Assembly: GCF_013761175.1 (NCBI RefSeq)
Contig: NZ_JACDUR010000008.1
Location: forward strand, 392,546 to 456,545
Length of the DNA stretch: 64,000 nt
Direction of reading: 5' to 3'
Origin: Nonomuraea soli
GTDB lineage: Bacteria > Actinomycetota > Actinomycetes > Streptosporangiales > Streptosporangiaceae
Shown: positions 34,000-42,532 of the stretch, piece by piece
Layout: every line of letters starts with the position of its first letter
Numbering within the stretch: position 1 is the first letter of the stretch
Notes under the pieces: generated by a model
What the model was told of the DNA's origin: nothing
The model's database searches: none
Seen by the model: the letters and a program-made list of their open reading frames with translations, nothing else
Program-made: the position numbers and the translations under genes

Positions 34000-35049
34000 C
34001 TAGGAGAACGCGGGCATGATCTCGTCGTGGATCAGCCGCAGCTGCGTCTCCACCGGCGCCACCTGCGGCAGGTCGCGCCCCATGAACTGCTTGACCAGCG
34101 TCGCGTCGGTGATCGCCAGGATCATGTGGTTGACGCCGGCGGGCTCGATCTCACGCTTGATCTTCTCCACGCACTCGGCGGGCGTGCCCGCGATCGACAA
34201 CCGCTCGCCCAGCTCGGGCGTGGTCAGCTCGATCGCCTTGGCCAGGTCTCCGGCGCCGAGCGCCTCGACGATGGGCTTCATCGTGTTGGGGTTGACGCCG
34301 TTGCGCTCCAGCTGCTCGGCGGGCATCGAGGAGGCGTAGAGGCCGACCATGCTCCTGGCCGCCTCCTTGGCGACGGCCGAGTCGGGCCCGGTGGCGAAGA
34401 CGACCCACGCGCCGATGTCCATGGCCGCCGGGTCCTTCCCGGCCCGTGAGGCGCCCTCGCGGAAGTGGGAGACGAGGTAGTCGTAGGCCTCGCGCGTGTA
34501 GCTGAGCGCGTGGTGCACGCCGTCGGACAGCTCGCCCGCCGCCCGGAAGGACTTGGGCCCGCGCATGGCGCCGAACTTGACGGGGACCCGTTCCTGGACG
34601 GGCCTGGCGAAGGTGAACAGCCCGTTGTAGGTGAAGAACTCGCCGTTCATGGTGATCGCGCCGGTGTCGAGCAGGGTGCGCACGACGTGGGCCGCCTCCT
34701 TGACCCGCGACAGCGGCTTGCTGACGGTCCAGTCGATGCCGTACTGCGCCAGCAGCCCGAAGTTGCCGCAGCTGAGCACGACCTCGGCGCGGCCGCCCGA
34801 CAGCTCGTCGAGGGTGGCGGCGGCCTGGGCGATCAGCGAGGGCTCGCGCAGCACCACGCTGGAGACGCTGGGACCGAAGCGGATGCGGGAGGTCTGCTGC
34901 GAGGCGGCGGCGAACAGCAGCCACAGGTCCTTGTGCCAGGTCTCGTCCGCGGCGTAGCAGGCGTGGAAGCCGAGCTCGTCGGCGAGCTTGATGGCCTCGA
35001 TCGACTCGGTGAGCGGATAGTCGGGCAGCATCACGTAGCTGAACTTCAT
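34000..35049 (-). CDS. LLM-class flavin-dependent oxidoreductase
   Basis: 349 residues with a bacterial-luciferase-like barrel: MKFSYVMLPDYPLTESIEAI, AADETWHKDLWLLFAAA, IRFGPSVSSVVLREP, VVLSCGNFGLLAQYGI and VPVKFGAMRGPKSFRAAGEL. It is closest in pattern to the methylenetetrahydromethanopterin-reductase (Mer) branch, whose members use F420 or FMN. The start follows the permease stop by a single base, so it is translated with the operon 39393-34000. It probably reduces or oxygenates the compound brought in by the permease, which is inferred from context. Confidence 0.85.
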   Translation of the reverse strand: MKFSYVMLPDYPLTESIEAIKLADELGFHACYAADETWHKDLWLLFAAASQQTSRIRFGPSVSSVVLREPSLIAQAAATLDELSGGRAEVVLSCGNFGLLAQYGIDWTVSKPLSRVKEAAHVVRTLLDTGAITMNGEFFTYNGLFTFARPVQERVPVKFGAMRGPKSFRAAGELSDGVHHALSYTREAYDYLVSHFREGASRAGKDPAAMDIGAWVVFATGPDSAVAKEAARSMVGLYASSMPAEQLERNGVNPNTMKPIVEALGAGDLAKAIELTTPELGERLSIAGTPAECVEKIKREIEPAGVNHMILAITDATLVKQFMGRDLPQVAPVETQLRLIHDEIMPAFS

Positions 35050-35050
35050 C

Positions 35051-36508
35051 TCAGCCTCCGGAAGAGGGGATGGCGTCGCCCGCCGGGGCGTCGCCGCGGT
35101 CGTAGGGCCGGACGGCGAGCAGGTAGACCAGCCCGAGGCCGATCACCACCAGTCCGGACAGGAGCACGAGGTAGTTGTCGTACCAGGGGGCGCCGGGGGT
35201 GCGCGGCCAGACCATGTTGAGGACGGCCAGCACGCCGTAGGCCAGGGCGGCCACGTTGACGGCCGTCCCGGCGGCGCCGAGGGTGAACGGCCCGGCGGGC
35301 CGCCAGCCCAGCAGCCGGGCGCGGAGCGCGGCCAGCACCACCATCTGGAAGGCCAGATAGATGCCGAGCACGGCGAACGAGATGATCTTGACGAGCGCTT
35401 CCTCGGAGATGATGGAGCCGATCACCACCACCGCCGGGACGACCGCGGCGACGGCCAGCGTGTACGGCGGGACGTGCCGGGCGGCGGAGAACCTCGACAG
35501 CAGCCTGCTCCCGGCGATCATGCGGTCGCGGGCGTAGGCGTACAGCAGGCGGCTGGCGGCGGCCTGCAGGCTCATCGCGCACGACAGGAACGACAGCAGC
35601 ACGATCGCCAGGACGACCTTCAGCCCCGTCGCGCCGAAGGCCGTGGTGAGCACCCCGGTGACCGGGTCGCCCGCCGTACCGGCGATGACCGCGCCGAAGT
35701 CGGGGACGGCCAGCACCAGCGCGAGGCAGACGCAGGTCGCCGCGGCGCCGCCCACGTAGATCGTCATCCGCATGGCCTTGGGGATGCGCCTGGTCGGGTC
35801 GGGCACCTCCTCGGCGACGTCGCCGCAGGCCTCGAAGCCGTAGTACTGGAAGACGCCGATGAGCCCGGCGGCCAGGAAGGCCGCGAAGTAGCCGGTCGAG
35901 GAGCCCGCGCCGAAGGAGTCGAACAGCACCCCGAGCCCGTGGTGGCGCTCGGTCAGCAGCAGCCAGCCGCCCACCACGAGCGCGCCGACGAGCTCGGCGG
36001 CGAACCCGATGATCGCCGCCATCGCCAGCGCCCGCGTGCCCGCCAGGTTGATCGCCACCGCGACGGCCAGCATGACCAGCGCGCACAGGATCGTGTTGGT
36101 GGTGCTCACCTCGATGCCGAGGAAGGCGCTGAGGTAGGGACCGGCGCCGTAGGCGACGCTGGCGATCGTCACCAGCAGCGCGATCAGGTAGACCCATCCG
36201 GTCATCCAGGCGTAGCGCCTGCCCCACAACCGGCGTGCCCACGGGTAGATGCCGCCGGTCAGCGGGTACTGCGACACGATCTCCCCGAAGACCAGCGCCA
36301 CCAGGAACTGCCCGGCGCCGACGATGACCAGGCTCCAGATCATCGGCGGCCCGCCGGTGGCCAGCGAGACGGCGAAGAGCGTGTAGACGCCCACCACCGG
36401 CGACAGGTAGGTGAAGCCCAGCGAGAAGTTCGCCCACAGGCTCATCTCCCGCCGGAACTCCGAGGTGTAGCCCAGATCGGCCAGGCGGCCCTCGTCAGTC
36501 GAGGTCAT
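35051..36508 (-). CDS. APC-superfamily amino acid/amine permease
   Basis: 485 residues with about twelve membrane segments. The first helices have FSLGFTYLSPVVGVYTLFAVSLATGGP, typical for amino-acid and choline/GABA-type permeases. Later come VVGIYPWARRLWG-like transport-loop features and the soluble loop FEACGDVAEEVPDPTRRIPKA, a strong APC signature. It imports an amino acid, amine or related acid with protons or sodium. Its start overlaps the 83-residue gene by 14 bases and its stop is one base from the LLM gene. Confidence 0.9.
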   Translation of the reverse strand: MTSTDEGRLADLGYTSEFRREMSLWANFSLGFTYLSPVVGVYTLFAVSLATGGPPMIWSLVIVGAGQFLVALVFGEIVSQYPLTGGIYPWARRLWGRRYAWMTGWVYLIALLVTIASVAYGAGPYLSAFLGIEVSTTNTILCALVMLAVAVAINLAGTRALAMAAIIGFAAELVGALVVGGWLLLTERHHGLGVLFDSFGAGSSTGYFAAFLAAGLIGVFQYYGFEACGDVAEEVPDPTRRIPKAMRMTIYVGGAAATCVCLALVLAVPDFGAVIAGTAGDPVTGVLTTAFGATGLKVVLAIVLLSFLSCAMSLQAAASRLLYAYARDRMIAGSRLLSRFSAARHVPPYTLAVAAVVPAVVVIGSIISEEALVKIISFAVLGIYLAFQMVVLAALRARLLGWRPAGPFTLGAAGTAVNVAALAYGVLAVLNMVWPRTPGAPWYDNYLVLLSGLVVIGLGLVYLLAVRPYDRGDAPAGDAIPSSGG

Positions 36509-36746
36509 CGAGCAGCTCCTCGCCCGAGATCACGGTGTGGGCGAAGTGACGGTGCATCCAGGCCAGGTGGTCGGCGCGCGAGCGCACCAGGCGCAGCGTG
36601 TCCCAGTTGGGGAAGACCTGCTGGAGCACGTGCTCGGTCATTAGCGCCGGATCGACCTCGAAGACGTGGGCGAACCGGGTGATCGCCACCGGCGAGGCCC
36701 GCTCGGCCGGGGGCGGGGTCATCTCCCTGTCGTAGCGGTAGCTCAT
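36495..36746 (-). CDS. 83-residue protein of unknown function in the oxidase/permease operon
   Basis: Starts at the ATG at 36746 (MSYRYDREMTPPPAE) and overlaps both neighbours by a few bases, a strong sign that it is a real coupled gene. The sequence FAHVFEVDPALMTEHVLQQVF and SRADHLAWMHRHFAHTVISGEE is rich in histidine and aromatic residues and predicted soluble. I do not recognise a family. It may be a small subunit or chaperone of the FAD/Fe-S oxidase. Longer frames that run into it from upstream are not genes. Confidence 0.65.
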   Translation of the reverse strand: MSYRYDREMTPPPAERASPVAITRFAHVFEVDPALMTEHVLQQVFPNWDTLRLVRSRADHLAWMHRHFAHTVISGEELLDDLD

Positions 36747-38236
36747 GAGTAGGCCCTGTCCAGGAGGTACTTGCCCGGGTTCATGATGTTGTTCGGGTCC
36801 AGCTCGCGCTTGACGGCGAGCATGATGTCGTAGCCGCCGCCGAGCTCCTCCGGCACCAGGTCGACCTCGCCCTCCCGGCACGAGCCGTGGCAGGCGCTGA
36901 TCGAGCCGCCGTGGCGCAGGGCGACCGCGGCGAGGTCGCGCTTGGCCTTGACCCACGCCGCCCAGGAGGCGTCGTCGAGGCGCCGCTCCCAGATGCCGAT
37001 GTCGATCTCGGTGAGGTAGTCGGCGCCCGTCGAGCCGTTGGTGTAGGCGAACATGCCCCAGTCGTCGAACACGTCGCTGGTCCTGCGCAGCTCGGCGGCG
37101 ATCTCGTGCCACGCGAGCCGTACGGCGGGCAGGTTGGCGTAGGTGATGGAGGCGTCCTCGCAGTGCCAGCTCATCGGCACCACCTGGCCGGCGCGGGTGC
37201 GGCCGTGCAGGGGAGTGGCGTAGCGGTCGTGCCTGGCGGCCCAGTCGCCCTGCGAGATCTCGTCGCCCAGGTAGCGGGCGCCCAGGTCGCGCGCGATGCG
37301 CATGAGCCGTCTCCCGCCCGCCCTGACCTCGTCGTCGTAGCCGTAGAGCGCCGCGCAGACCAGCGCCTTCACGCTCGACGGCTGCGGGATGTAGGCCTCG
37401 TCGTCGCGGCGCAGGTAGTCGACCTTCCACTCGTCGAACAGCACCGCGGCGGCGAAGGTCGCCACCCCGGCGCGGGCCAGCGCGCCGACCGCGCGGTAGG
37501 CGCTGTCGTAGTCCTCGAACGCCCAGAACGGCGAGAACTCCGCCTCCGGCTTGGGGAAGAGTTTCAGCGTGGCCTCGGTGGCGACGCCGAGCGTGCCCTG
37601 GTGGCCCATGAACAGGTGCTTGAGCTGGTAGCCGCTCGACGATTTGGTGATCTTGCCGCCGATGCCGTCGCCGACATGGATGACCTTGCCGGTGGGCAGC
37701 ACGTGGTCGAAGCTGAGCACCAGGTCGCGGGTGTGGCCGTAGCGGGACCCGATCAGCGACCAGCCGCTGGTGCCGATCCTGCCGCCGACCAGCGAGCACG
37801 GGTACGACGCCGGATCGTCGGGATAGAACAGGTCGTGCGCGGCCAGCACCTCGTTGAGCTTGAGCGCGTTGATGCCGGTCCCGACCGTGCAGGTGCGGTT
37901 GACCAGGTCGATCTCCTTGATCTGGTTGATGCGCTTGACGTCCAGGAGGATGCCGCCGCGCAGCGGCACCGCCCCGTCGGTCAGCCCGGTGCCGCCGTCG
38001 CGCGGCACGACCGGGATGCGCAGCCGGTTGGCCAGCGCGACCACCTCGGCCACCTCCTCGGTGGAGGCGGGCATGACCACCACGTCGGGCATGCGCTCGG
38101 CCCAGCGGTGCACGGGGAAGGGCGCCGGCACGCGGGCCCGGTTGAGGCGGTCGGCCTTGCCGGTCAGCACGTACGGCTCGCCGAGGATGCGCCGCAGCTC
38201 CCCGACGACCGGGTCACTCAGGGCGACGGCGGTCAC
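36743..38236 (-). CDS. FAD-linked oxidase, GlcD/D-2-hydroxyacid dehydrogenase type
   Basis: 497 residues; the GTG at 38236 overlaps the stop of the Fe-S gene by four bases. The FAD domain shows VVVMPASTEEVAEVVALANR, VPRDGGTGLTDGAVPLRGGI, the loop VGGRIGTSGWSLIGSRYGHT and GHQGTLGVATEATLKLFPKPE. The C-terminal end has the substrate-site histidines in GGSISACHGSCREGE and the final ELDPNNIMNPGKYL. Such flavoproteins oxidise 2-hydroxy acids. Together with the Fe-S protein it forms a two-subunit enzyme that passes electrons to the membrane quinone pool or another acceptor. Confidence 0.9.
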   Translation of the reverse strand: MTAVALSDPVVGELRRILGEPYVLTGKADRLNRARVPAPFPVHRWAERMPDVVVMPASTEEVAEVVALANRLRIPVVPRDGGTGLTDGAVPLRGGILLDVKRINQIKEIDLVNRTCTVGTGINALKLNEVLAAHDLFYPDDPASYPCSLVGGRIGTSGWSLIGSRYGHTRDLVLSFDHVLPTGKVIHVGDGIGGKITKSSSGYQLKHLFMGHQGTLGVATEATLKLFPKPEAEFSPFWAFEDYDSAYRAVGALARAGVATFAAAVLFDEWKVDYLRRDDEAYIPQPSSVKALVCAALYGYDDEVRAGGRRLMRIARDLGARYLGDEISQGDWAARHDRYATPLHGRTRAGQVVPMSWHCEDASITYANLPAVRLAWHEIAAELRRTSDVFDDWGMFAYTNGSTGADYLTEIDIGIWERRLDDASWAAWVKAKRDLAAVALRHGGSISACHGSCREGEVDLVPEELGGGYDIMLAVKRELDPNNIMNPGKYLLDRAYS

Positions 38237-39393
38237 GGCTCGCCCACCCCCAGCGACTCGGCGAGCAGCTCGTGCAGGTCGACGACGCCGATCGTGCCGA
38301 CCTCCGACAGCGGTCGCTCGGCCCACGGGCAGGCGGTCACCAGCGTGTCGACGCCCAGTTCCAGGGCCTTGTCGACGCGGGCGGCGCTGATCTTCGCGGT
38401 GAGTTCCGGCTTCTCGATGGCCAGCCCGCCCCCGGCGCCCGAGCACGAGGACCACTGCGTGACCCGGTCGACGTCGCGGAAGTCCAGCCCGGGAATGGAT
38501 CGCAGCAGCTCGCGCGGCTCCTGCCAGATGCCCTTGCGCTTGTTGAGCCGGCACGGGTCGTGGTAGGTCACCGACCGTTCGACGGGCACGTGCGGGGTCA
38601 GCACCCCCTCGCGCACCATCGAGGCCAGCAGCTCGATCACCAGCACGACCTCGATGTCGAACTCCTCGCCGAAGTAGCGCGGGTAGTCCTCGGTGAAGGT
38701 GATGTAGTCGTGCGGGTCGAGCACCAGCACCCGCCGCACGCCGTGGGCGCGCCAGTCGTCGAGGTTGTGCCGGGCGAAGCGCTGGGCCTGCTCGCCGTAC
38801 CCCATCTCGGCGGCGGGACCGCCGCAGCACCACTGCTCGTTCATCAGCCCGAACGTGTAGCCCGCCAGGTTCAGCATGCGGGCCACCGCGCGGGGTAACG
38901 AGGTGCGGTGGAAGGCGGCCTCGCAGTCGACGAACAGGATCGTCTCCCCGCCCACGGGCAGGTCGAGCCCGTCCGCCCAGTCGCGCACCCGCTCCTGCGA
39001 GACGCCGTCGAGCACCGGCTCGTGGGAGTTCTGGTCGGTCAGCCGGTTCCACCGCTGCCAGCCCGGCTGGTGCACACCCTCGGAGACGGCCAGCCCGCGC
39101 ATCGCCTTGACCAGGTCGACCGTGCGCGTCCTGAACCGGTAGAAGTCGCCGGTGAACAGGGAGTTGGGGCAGCGCAGCTCGCAGGCTCCGCAGCCGGTGC
39201 AGTTGACGTAGTCGGCCGCGACGTCGGACACCTCCAGCTCGCCCTTCTCCATCGCCACGACGTTGGCGTGGAAGGCGGTGGGGCTCCACGACTCGTTCCT
39301 GGTCACCTGCATGACCGGGCAGACCTCGCGGCAGAACTTGTGTCCCGAGGAGAAGCAGTTGTAGGCGGCATCGCGCCACTCTTCGAGGAACAT
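38233..39393 (-). CDS. Fe-S oxidoreductase, GlcF-type (two ferredoxin-like sites and CCG domains)
   Basis: 386 residues. The second cluster site is classical, CTGCGACELRCP near residue 66. The first, CFSSGHKFCREVCP near residue 13, has an altered spacing (C-x7-C-x3-C-P) and may not bind a normal 4Fe-4S cluster. Two cysteine-rich domains follow, with EQWCCGGPAAEMG and SSCSGAGGGLA. It should relay electrons from the FAD subunit. I take the ATG at 39393. TAGTTT on the minus strand lies at the right distance for a leaderless start. Confidence 0.88.
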   Translation of the reverse strand: MFLEEWRDAAYNCFSSGHKFCREVCPVMQVTRNESWSPTAFHANVVAMEKGELEVSDVAADYVNCTGCGACELRCPNSLFTGDFYRFRTRTVDLVKAMRGLAVSEGVHQPGWQRWNRLTDQNSHEPVLDGVSQERVRDWADGLDLPVGGETILFVDCEAAFHRTSLPRAVARMLNLAGYTFGLMNEQWCCGGPAAEMGYGEQAQRFARHNLDDWRAHGVRRVLVLDPHDYITFTEDYPRYFGEEFDIEVVLVIELLASMVREGVLTPHVPVERSVTYHDPCRLNKRKGIWQEPRELLRSIPGLDFRDVDRVTQWSSCSGAGGGLAIEKPELTAKISAARVDKALELGVDTLVTACPWAERPLSEVGTIGVVDLHELLAESLGVGEP

Positions 39394-39429
39394 CACTTAA
39401 AACTATGAGTTCATATTTCATAAGGCAAT
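39394..39429. promoter_or_regulatory. Divergent promoter/operator between the oxidase operon and gntR
   Basis: The 36-base gap is AT-rich. TATGA-N9-TCATA (39404-39422) is an inverted repeat centred in it and is the natural site for the GntR protein. On the minus strand TAGTTT lies 6 bases before the Fe-S gene start. With so little space one bound protein would cover both promoters. Confidence 0.55.
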
Positions 39430-40176
39430 ATGCTGGATTCCGTGACTCAGCTGCCGGATGCCGCCGTCTTCTCGCCTCTGGACGACGGCTCCGGGCGGGT
39501 GGAGGTCGTCGTGCGCCGCCTCGGCGAGGCCATCGCGCTCGGGCTCGTCACCGACCAGCTCCCCGCCGAGCTGGAGCTGGCCGCCCAGCTCAACGTCTCC
39601 ACCGTGACCCTGCGCGCGGCCCTGGCCGCCCTGCGCGAGCGCGGCCTGGTCGAGACCCGCCGGGGCAGGGGCGGCGGCACCTTCGTCGTCGGCCCCGCCG
39701 ACCCCTCCACCGCCCGGCTGCGCACCCGCCTGCGCGAGCTGAGCAGCTCCGAGCTGCGCGAGATCGGCGACTACCGCTGCGCCATCGCCGGCACCGCCGC
39801 GCGCCTGGCCGCCCTGCGCGCCTCCGCCGACAACGTCGCCCGCCTGCGCCACGTCGTCGGCCGCCTGGAGGCCGCCACCTCCACGGGCGAGCGCCGCCGC
39901 GCAGACGGCCGCTTCCACATCGAGGTCGCGGCGGCCGCCCAGTCCGTACGGCTGACGCGCGCGGAGATCGACATCCAGGGCGAGGTGGGCGAGCTGCTGT
40001 GGCTGCCGTACGGCGAGGCGGTCGATCCGGCGCTGGTCGTCAGCAGCCATCGCGAGGTGATCGAGGCCATCTCCGCCCGCGACGCCGAACGCGCGCGCAC
40101 GCTCACCGAAGAACACATCGACAAGGGCATAGAGCGTCTGATGGAGTTGCACTGGCGGCTGGTGGCCGGGAGGTGA
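39430..40176 (+). CDS. GntR-family regulator (FCD/FadR type)
   Basis: 248 residues. The winged helix-turn-helix lies at about residues 20-85, with LAAQLNVSTVTLRAALAALR and RGLVETRRGRGGGTFVV. The C-terminal FCD-type helical domain has IGDYRCAIAGTAARLAALRA and ADGRFHIEVAAAAQS, then SSHREVIEAISARDAERART, with D/H residues that usually bind a metal and a carboxylate. It is divergent from the FAD/Fe-S oxidase operon and should repress it until its acid ligand appears. It is followed at two bases by the Cache-protein gene. Confidence 0.88.
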   Translation: MLDSVTQLPDAAVFSPLDDGSGRVEVVVRRLGEAIALGLVTDQLPAELELAAQLNVSTVTLRAALAALRERGLVETRRGRGGGTFVVGPADPSTARLRTRLRELSSSELREIGDYRCAIAGTAARLAALRASADNVARLRHVVGRLEAATSTGERRRADGRFHIEVAAAAQSVRLTRAEIDIQGEVGELLWLPYGEAVDPALVVSSHREVIEAISARDAERARTLTEEHIDKGIERLMELHWRLVAGR

Positions 40177-40178
40177 CC

Positions 40179-40856
40179 ATGAACGAGTTGGCCGATCGGG
40201 CCCGCTCCATCATCGAGGAGGTCTTCGCCTCCCTGGAGGAGATCAGGGAGAGCGTCGTCACCTGCTACCGCTCATCGGCGGGTTTCTGCACCGCCGACCT
40301 GGCCGGGGTGCGCCCCGAGATCTTCCGCTGCCTCGGCAGGGCGCCCGAGACGCTCGCCGGCGCCGGGATGATCGTCGCCCCCGGCGTGCTGGCCGACCGG
40401 CCGCGCTGGCTCGAATGGTGGCAGGCTCCCGATCCGACCTTCCTCGACGTCGACCTCGACCCCGGCAGCCTCGACTTCTACGACTACACCGCCGCCGAGT
40501 GGTTCGCCGTCCCCGAACGCACCCGCCACCGGCACATCGTCGGCCCCTACGTCGACTACGGCGGCACCGACACCTACATGCTCACCCTCACCGCACCGGT
40601 CGAGGACGGCCCGCGCTTCCTGGGCGTGGTCGGCGCCGACGTGCGGGCGGCGAGGTTCGAGGCGCTGCTGCTGGCCGAGCTGACCGCGTGCCCGACGGAG
40701 GTGGCGCTGGTCAACGCCGAGGGACGGGTCGTGGTGGCCAACTCGCCGCGGCACCCGGCGGGCTCGCTCCTGCACGAGGCGGGCGAGCGCCTGCCGGGGC
40801 TGCCATGGGCCCTGGTCAGCGCGCGACAGGCGGCCGGCGCCTCGGCGAACCCGTAG
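40179..40856 (+). CDS. Soluble stand-alone Cache-domain protein
   Basis: 225 residues; the ATG at 40179 follows GGGAGGTGACC and lies two bases after the gntR stop. The core has WLEWWQAPDP, DFYDYTAAEWFAVPERTRHRH, VGPYVDYGGTDTYMLTLTAPV and RFLGVVGADVRAARFEALLL, the order of elements in a PDC/Cache sensor fold. Cache domains normally sit outside the membrane in chemoreceptors and kinases. Here there is no signal, membrane helix or output domain. Co-transcription with a GntR regulator suggests it binds the same nutrient inside the cell; this is inferred. Confidence 0.75.
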   Translation: MNELADRARSIIEEVFASLEEIRESVVTCYRSSAGFCTADLAGVRPEIFRCLGRAPETLAGAGMIVAPGVLADRPRWLEWWQAPDPTFLDVDLDPGSLDFYDYTAAEWFAVPERTRHRHIVGPYVDYGGTDTYMLTLTAPVEDGPRFLGVVGADVRAARFEALLLAELTACPTEVALVNAEGRVVVANSPRHPAGSLLHEAGERLPGLPWALVSARQAAGASANP

Positions 40857-40874
40857 ATCGCGGGAACGTCCCCT

Positions 40875-42032
40875 TCACCCGTCTGCCGACGGTTCGCCCT
40901 CGGGACGGGCCCACCGGCGGCGTCCCAGGGTGGCGGTCAGGCCGAGCGGGATCGCCAGGAGCGCCGCCCAGCCGAAGATCTCGGCATAGCGATCCGCCTG
41001 GGCCAGCGGGCCCGCGAGCACCGCCGCCAGGGCGCCGCCGAGGAACAGGCAGCCCGCGAAGGCCGACACCACCGCCGCACGGGCCCTCGGCAGCACCTCC
41101 GTGGCCCAGGTCTGCAAGCTGGAGTGCATGAACGCCCAGGCCGCGCCGATCAGCAGGGCCGCGACGCTCGCGGTGACGACGGAGGGGCGCAGGGCGATCA
41201 GGCCGCACCCGGCGACGGCCGCCGCCGCGCCCAGGCCGATGAGCCGCGAAGCGTGCAGGCGGCGCGACAACCGCCCGGCCAAGGGTGCGCAGACGAAGAC
41301 CGCCACGCCGTACAGAGCGGTCACCGTGCCCGCGATCGAGGGGTCGACGCCGCTCGCCTCGATCGCCGACGGCAGCAACGTCAGCACGCCGAGCAGGACC
41401 AGGCCCTCGGCGAAGGCCAGGCACAACACCAGCCACGCCCAGCCCGAGCGGCCCAGCGCGACCAGCGGCGCCAGCAGGCCCGGTTCGGCGCGCCTGGGCG
41501 GCGCGGGCAGCCCGCCGACCGTCACGGCCAGGGCCAGAGCGGCGAGACCCGTCGCCAGGAACGCGGCCCGCCAGCTGCCGTACTGCGCCAGCAGGCCGCC
41601 GGCCCCGCAGGCCAGCGCCGTGCCCAGCGCGACCCCCGACATGAGCCGGGTGATCTCACGCTGCCGCAGGCCGGCGGCGACGGTGTCGCCCACGTAGACC
41701 AGGCAGGCGGGGATGGCGGCGCTGAAGAACGCGCCCGCCAGGCCCCGCGCGACGGCCAGGCTCGCCGCGTCGCCTGCCAGCGCGGACACCATCGTCGTGA
41801 CGCCGGATAGGGCCAGCGCCCCGCGCAACGTCGGGACCAGGCCGAACCGGTCGGACAGGACGCCCCACACCGGCTGGAGCAGGCCGTAGGCCAGCACGTA
41901 GGCGCCGATCGCGTTGACCACCTGGGCCAGCGGCAGGCCCAGGTCGCGCGAGATCGCGAGCAGCATGGGCGGCATCGCGAAGCGGTCGAGCGTGCTGACG
42001 AAGGGGACGATCCATAACCGGCGAGGGGTCAT
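40875..42032 (-). CDS. Major facilitator superfamily transporter
   Basis: 385 residues with about twelve membrane segments. The first loop has the MFS signature GVLSDRFGLVPTLRGAL between segments 2 and 3. The second half repeats the pattern with VFVCAPLAGRLSRRLHASR. The start is MTPRRLWIVPFVSTLDRFAMPP. It is a single-polypeptide exporter or importer of an unknown small molecule. It lies 48 bases downstream of the SH3 gene on the same strand and converges on the Cache gene. Confidence 0.88.
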   Translation of the reverse strand: MTPRRLWIVPFVSTLDRFAMPPMLLAISRDLGLPLAQVVNAIGAYVLAYGLLQPVWGVLSDRFGLVPTLRGALALSGVTTMVSALAGDAASLAVARGLAGAFFSAAIPACLVYVGDTVAAGLRQREITRLMSGVALGTALACGAGGLLAQYGSWRAAFLATGLAALALAVTVGGLPAPPRRAEPGLLAPLVALGRSGWAWLVLCLAFAEGLVLLGVLTLLPSAIEASGVDPSIAGTVTALYGVAVFVCAPLAGRLSRRLHASRLIGLGAAAAVAGCGLIALRPSVVTASVAALLIGAAWAFMHSSLQTWATEVLPRARAAVVSAFAGCLFLGGALAAVLAGPLAQADRYAEIFGWAALLAIPLGLTATLGRRRWARPEGEPSADG

Positions 42033-42080
42033 GATCGTAAGCTTGCCGCACGGCTCGACGGCCCGGCCTCGCGGCGTGGT

Positions 42081-42368
42081 TCAGTGGCTCACCCTGTGCA
42101 GGTACGGGCGGTAGGCCCAGCCTGGCATGCCGTCGTCGGCGCCGACGCGCACCCAGCCGCCCTGGCTCTGGCACGAGCCCCAGATGGTCTCCAGGTAGCC
42201 GGCCGAGCCGACGACGTCGTACCCCGTTCCGGGTCCGGAACGGATCCACAGGTTGGCCGGATACGGCGGTCTGACCTCGTAGTAGCAGCCCTCGGTGGCT
42301 TGAGCGGCGGCCGGTGCCGCGACGAGGGTGAGAGCCGCCAGCGCGGTGACGGCGATGATCCTGCGCAT
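42081..42368 (-). CDS. Secreted small protein with a bacterial SH3-like domain
   Basis: 95 residues. MRRIIAVTALAALTLVAAPA then AQATEG is a Sec signal with cleavage near residue 25. The mature 70 residues have NLWIRSGPGTGYDVVGSAG and GGWVRVGADDGMPGWAYRPY, a typical SH3b fold, with two cysteines that could form a disulfide. Such domains bind cell-wall peptides. The ribosome site is GGAGGGAGG and the promoter at 42408-42437 is good. It probably acts outside the membrane at the cell wall. Confidence 0.78.
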   Translation of the reverse strand: MRRIIAVTALAALTLVAAPAAAQATEGCYYEVRPPYPANLWIRSGPGTGYDVVGSAGYLETIWGSCQSQGGWVRVGADDGMPGWAYRPYLHRVSH

Positions 42369-42407
42369 GCTGCCTCCCTCCAGGAGAACCGGGGGGAAAC
42401 GCCGTCC

Positions 42408-42437
42408 ATTTTATCCCGATATATCCAGATATGTGAA
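42408..42437 (-). promoter_or_regulatory. Promoter of the secreted SH3 protein gene
   Basis: On the minus strand TTCACA (complement of 42432-42437) and TAAAAT (complement of 42408-42413) are separated by 18 bases, a near-consensus vegetative promoter. The predicted transcript starts about 33 bases before the ATG at 42368 and includes its ribosome site. Confidence 0.65.
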
Positions 42438-42532
42438 GGTCGGCGTTCTCCCCGACTCGCCCCCTCCTCACCGAACGGGCGCTTGGGACATGGAAGAGTG
42501 ACGGTGAGGCGTTTTGGAAAGATGGAGGAATC

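Noticed and set aside
36743..39421. A single 892-codon frame that would join the Fe-S and FAD proteins
   Set aside because: The Fe-S motifs are in a different frame from the FAD domain. The upstream part of this frame has no domain. A GTG at 38236 with a four-base overlap explains the FAD gene fully.
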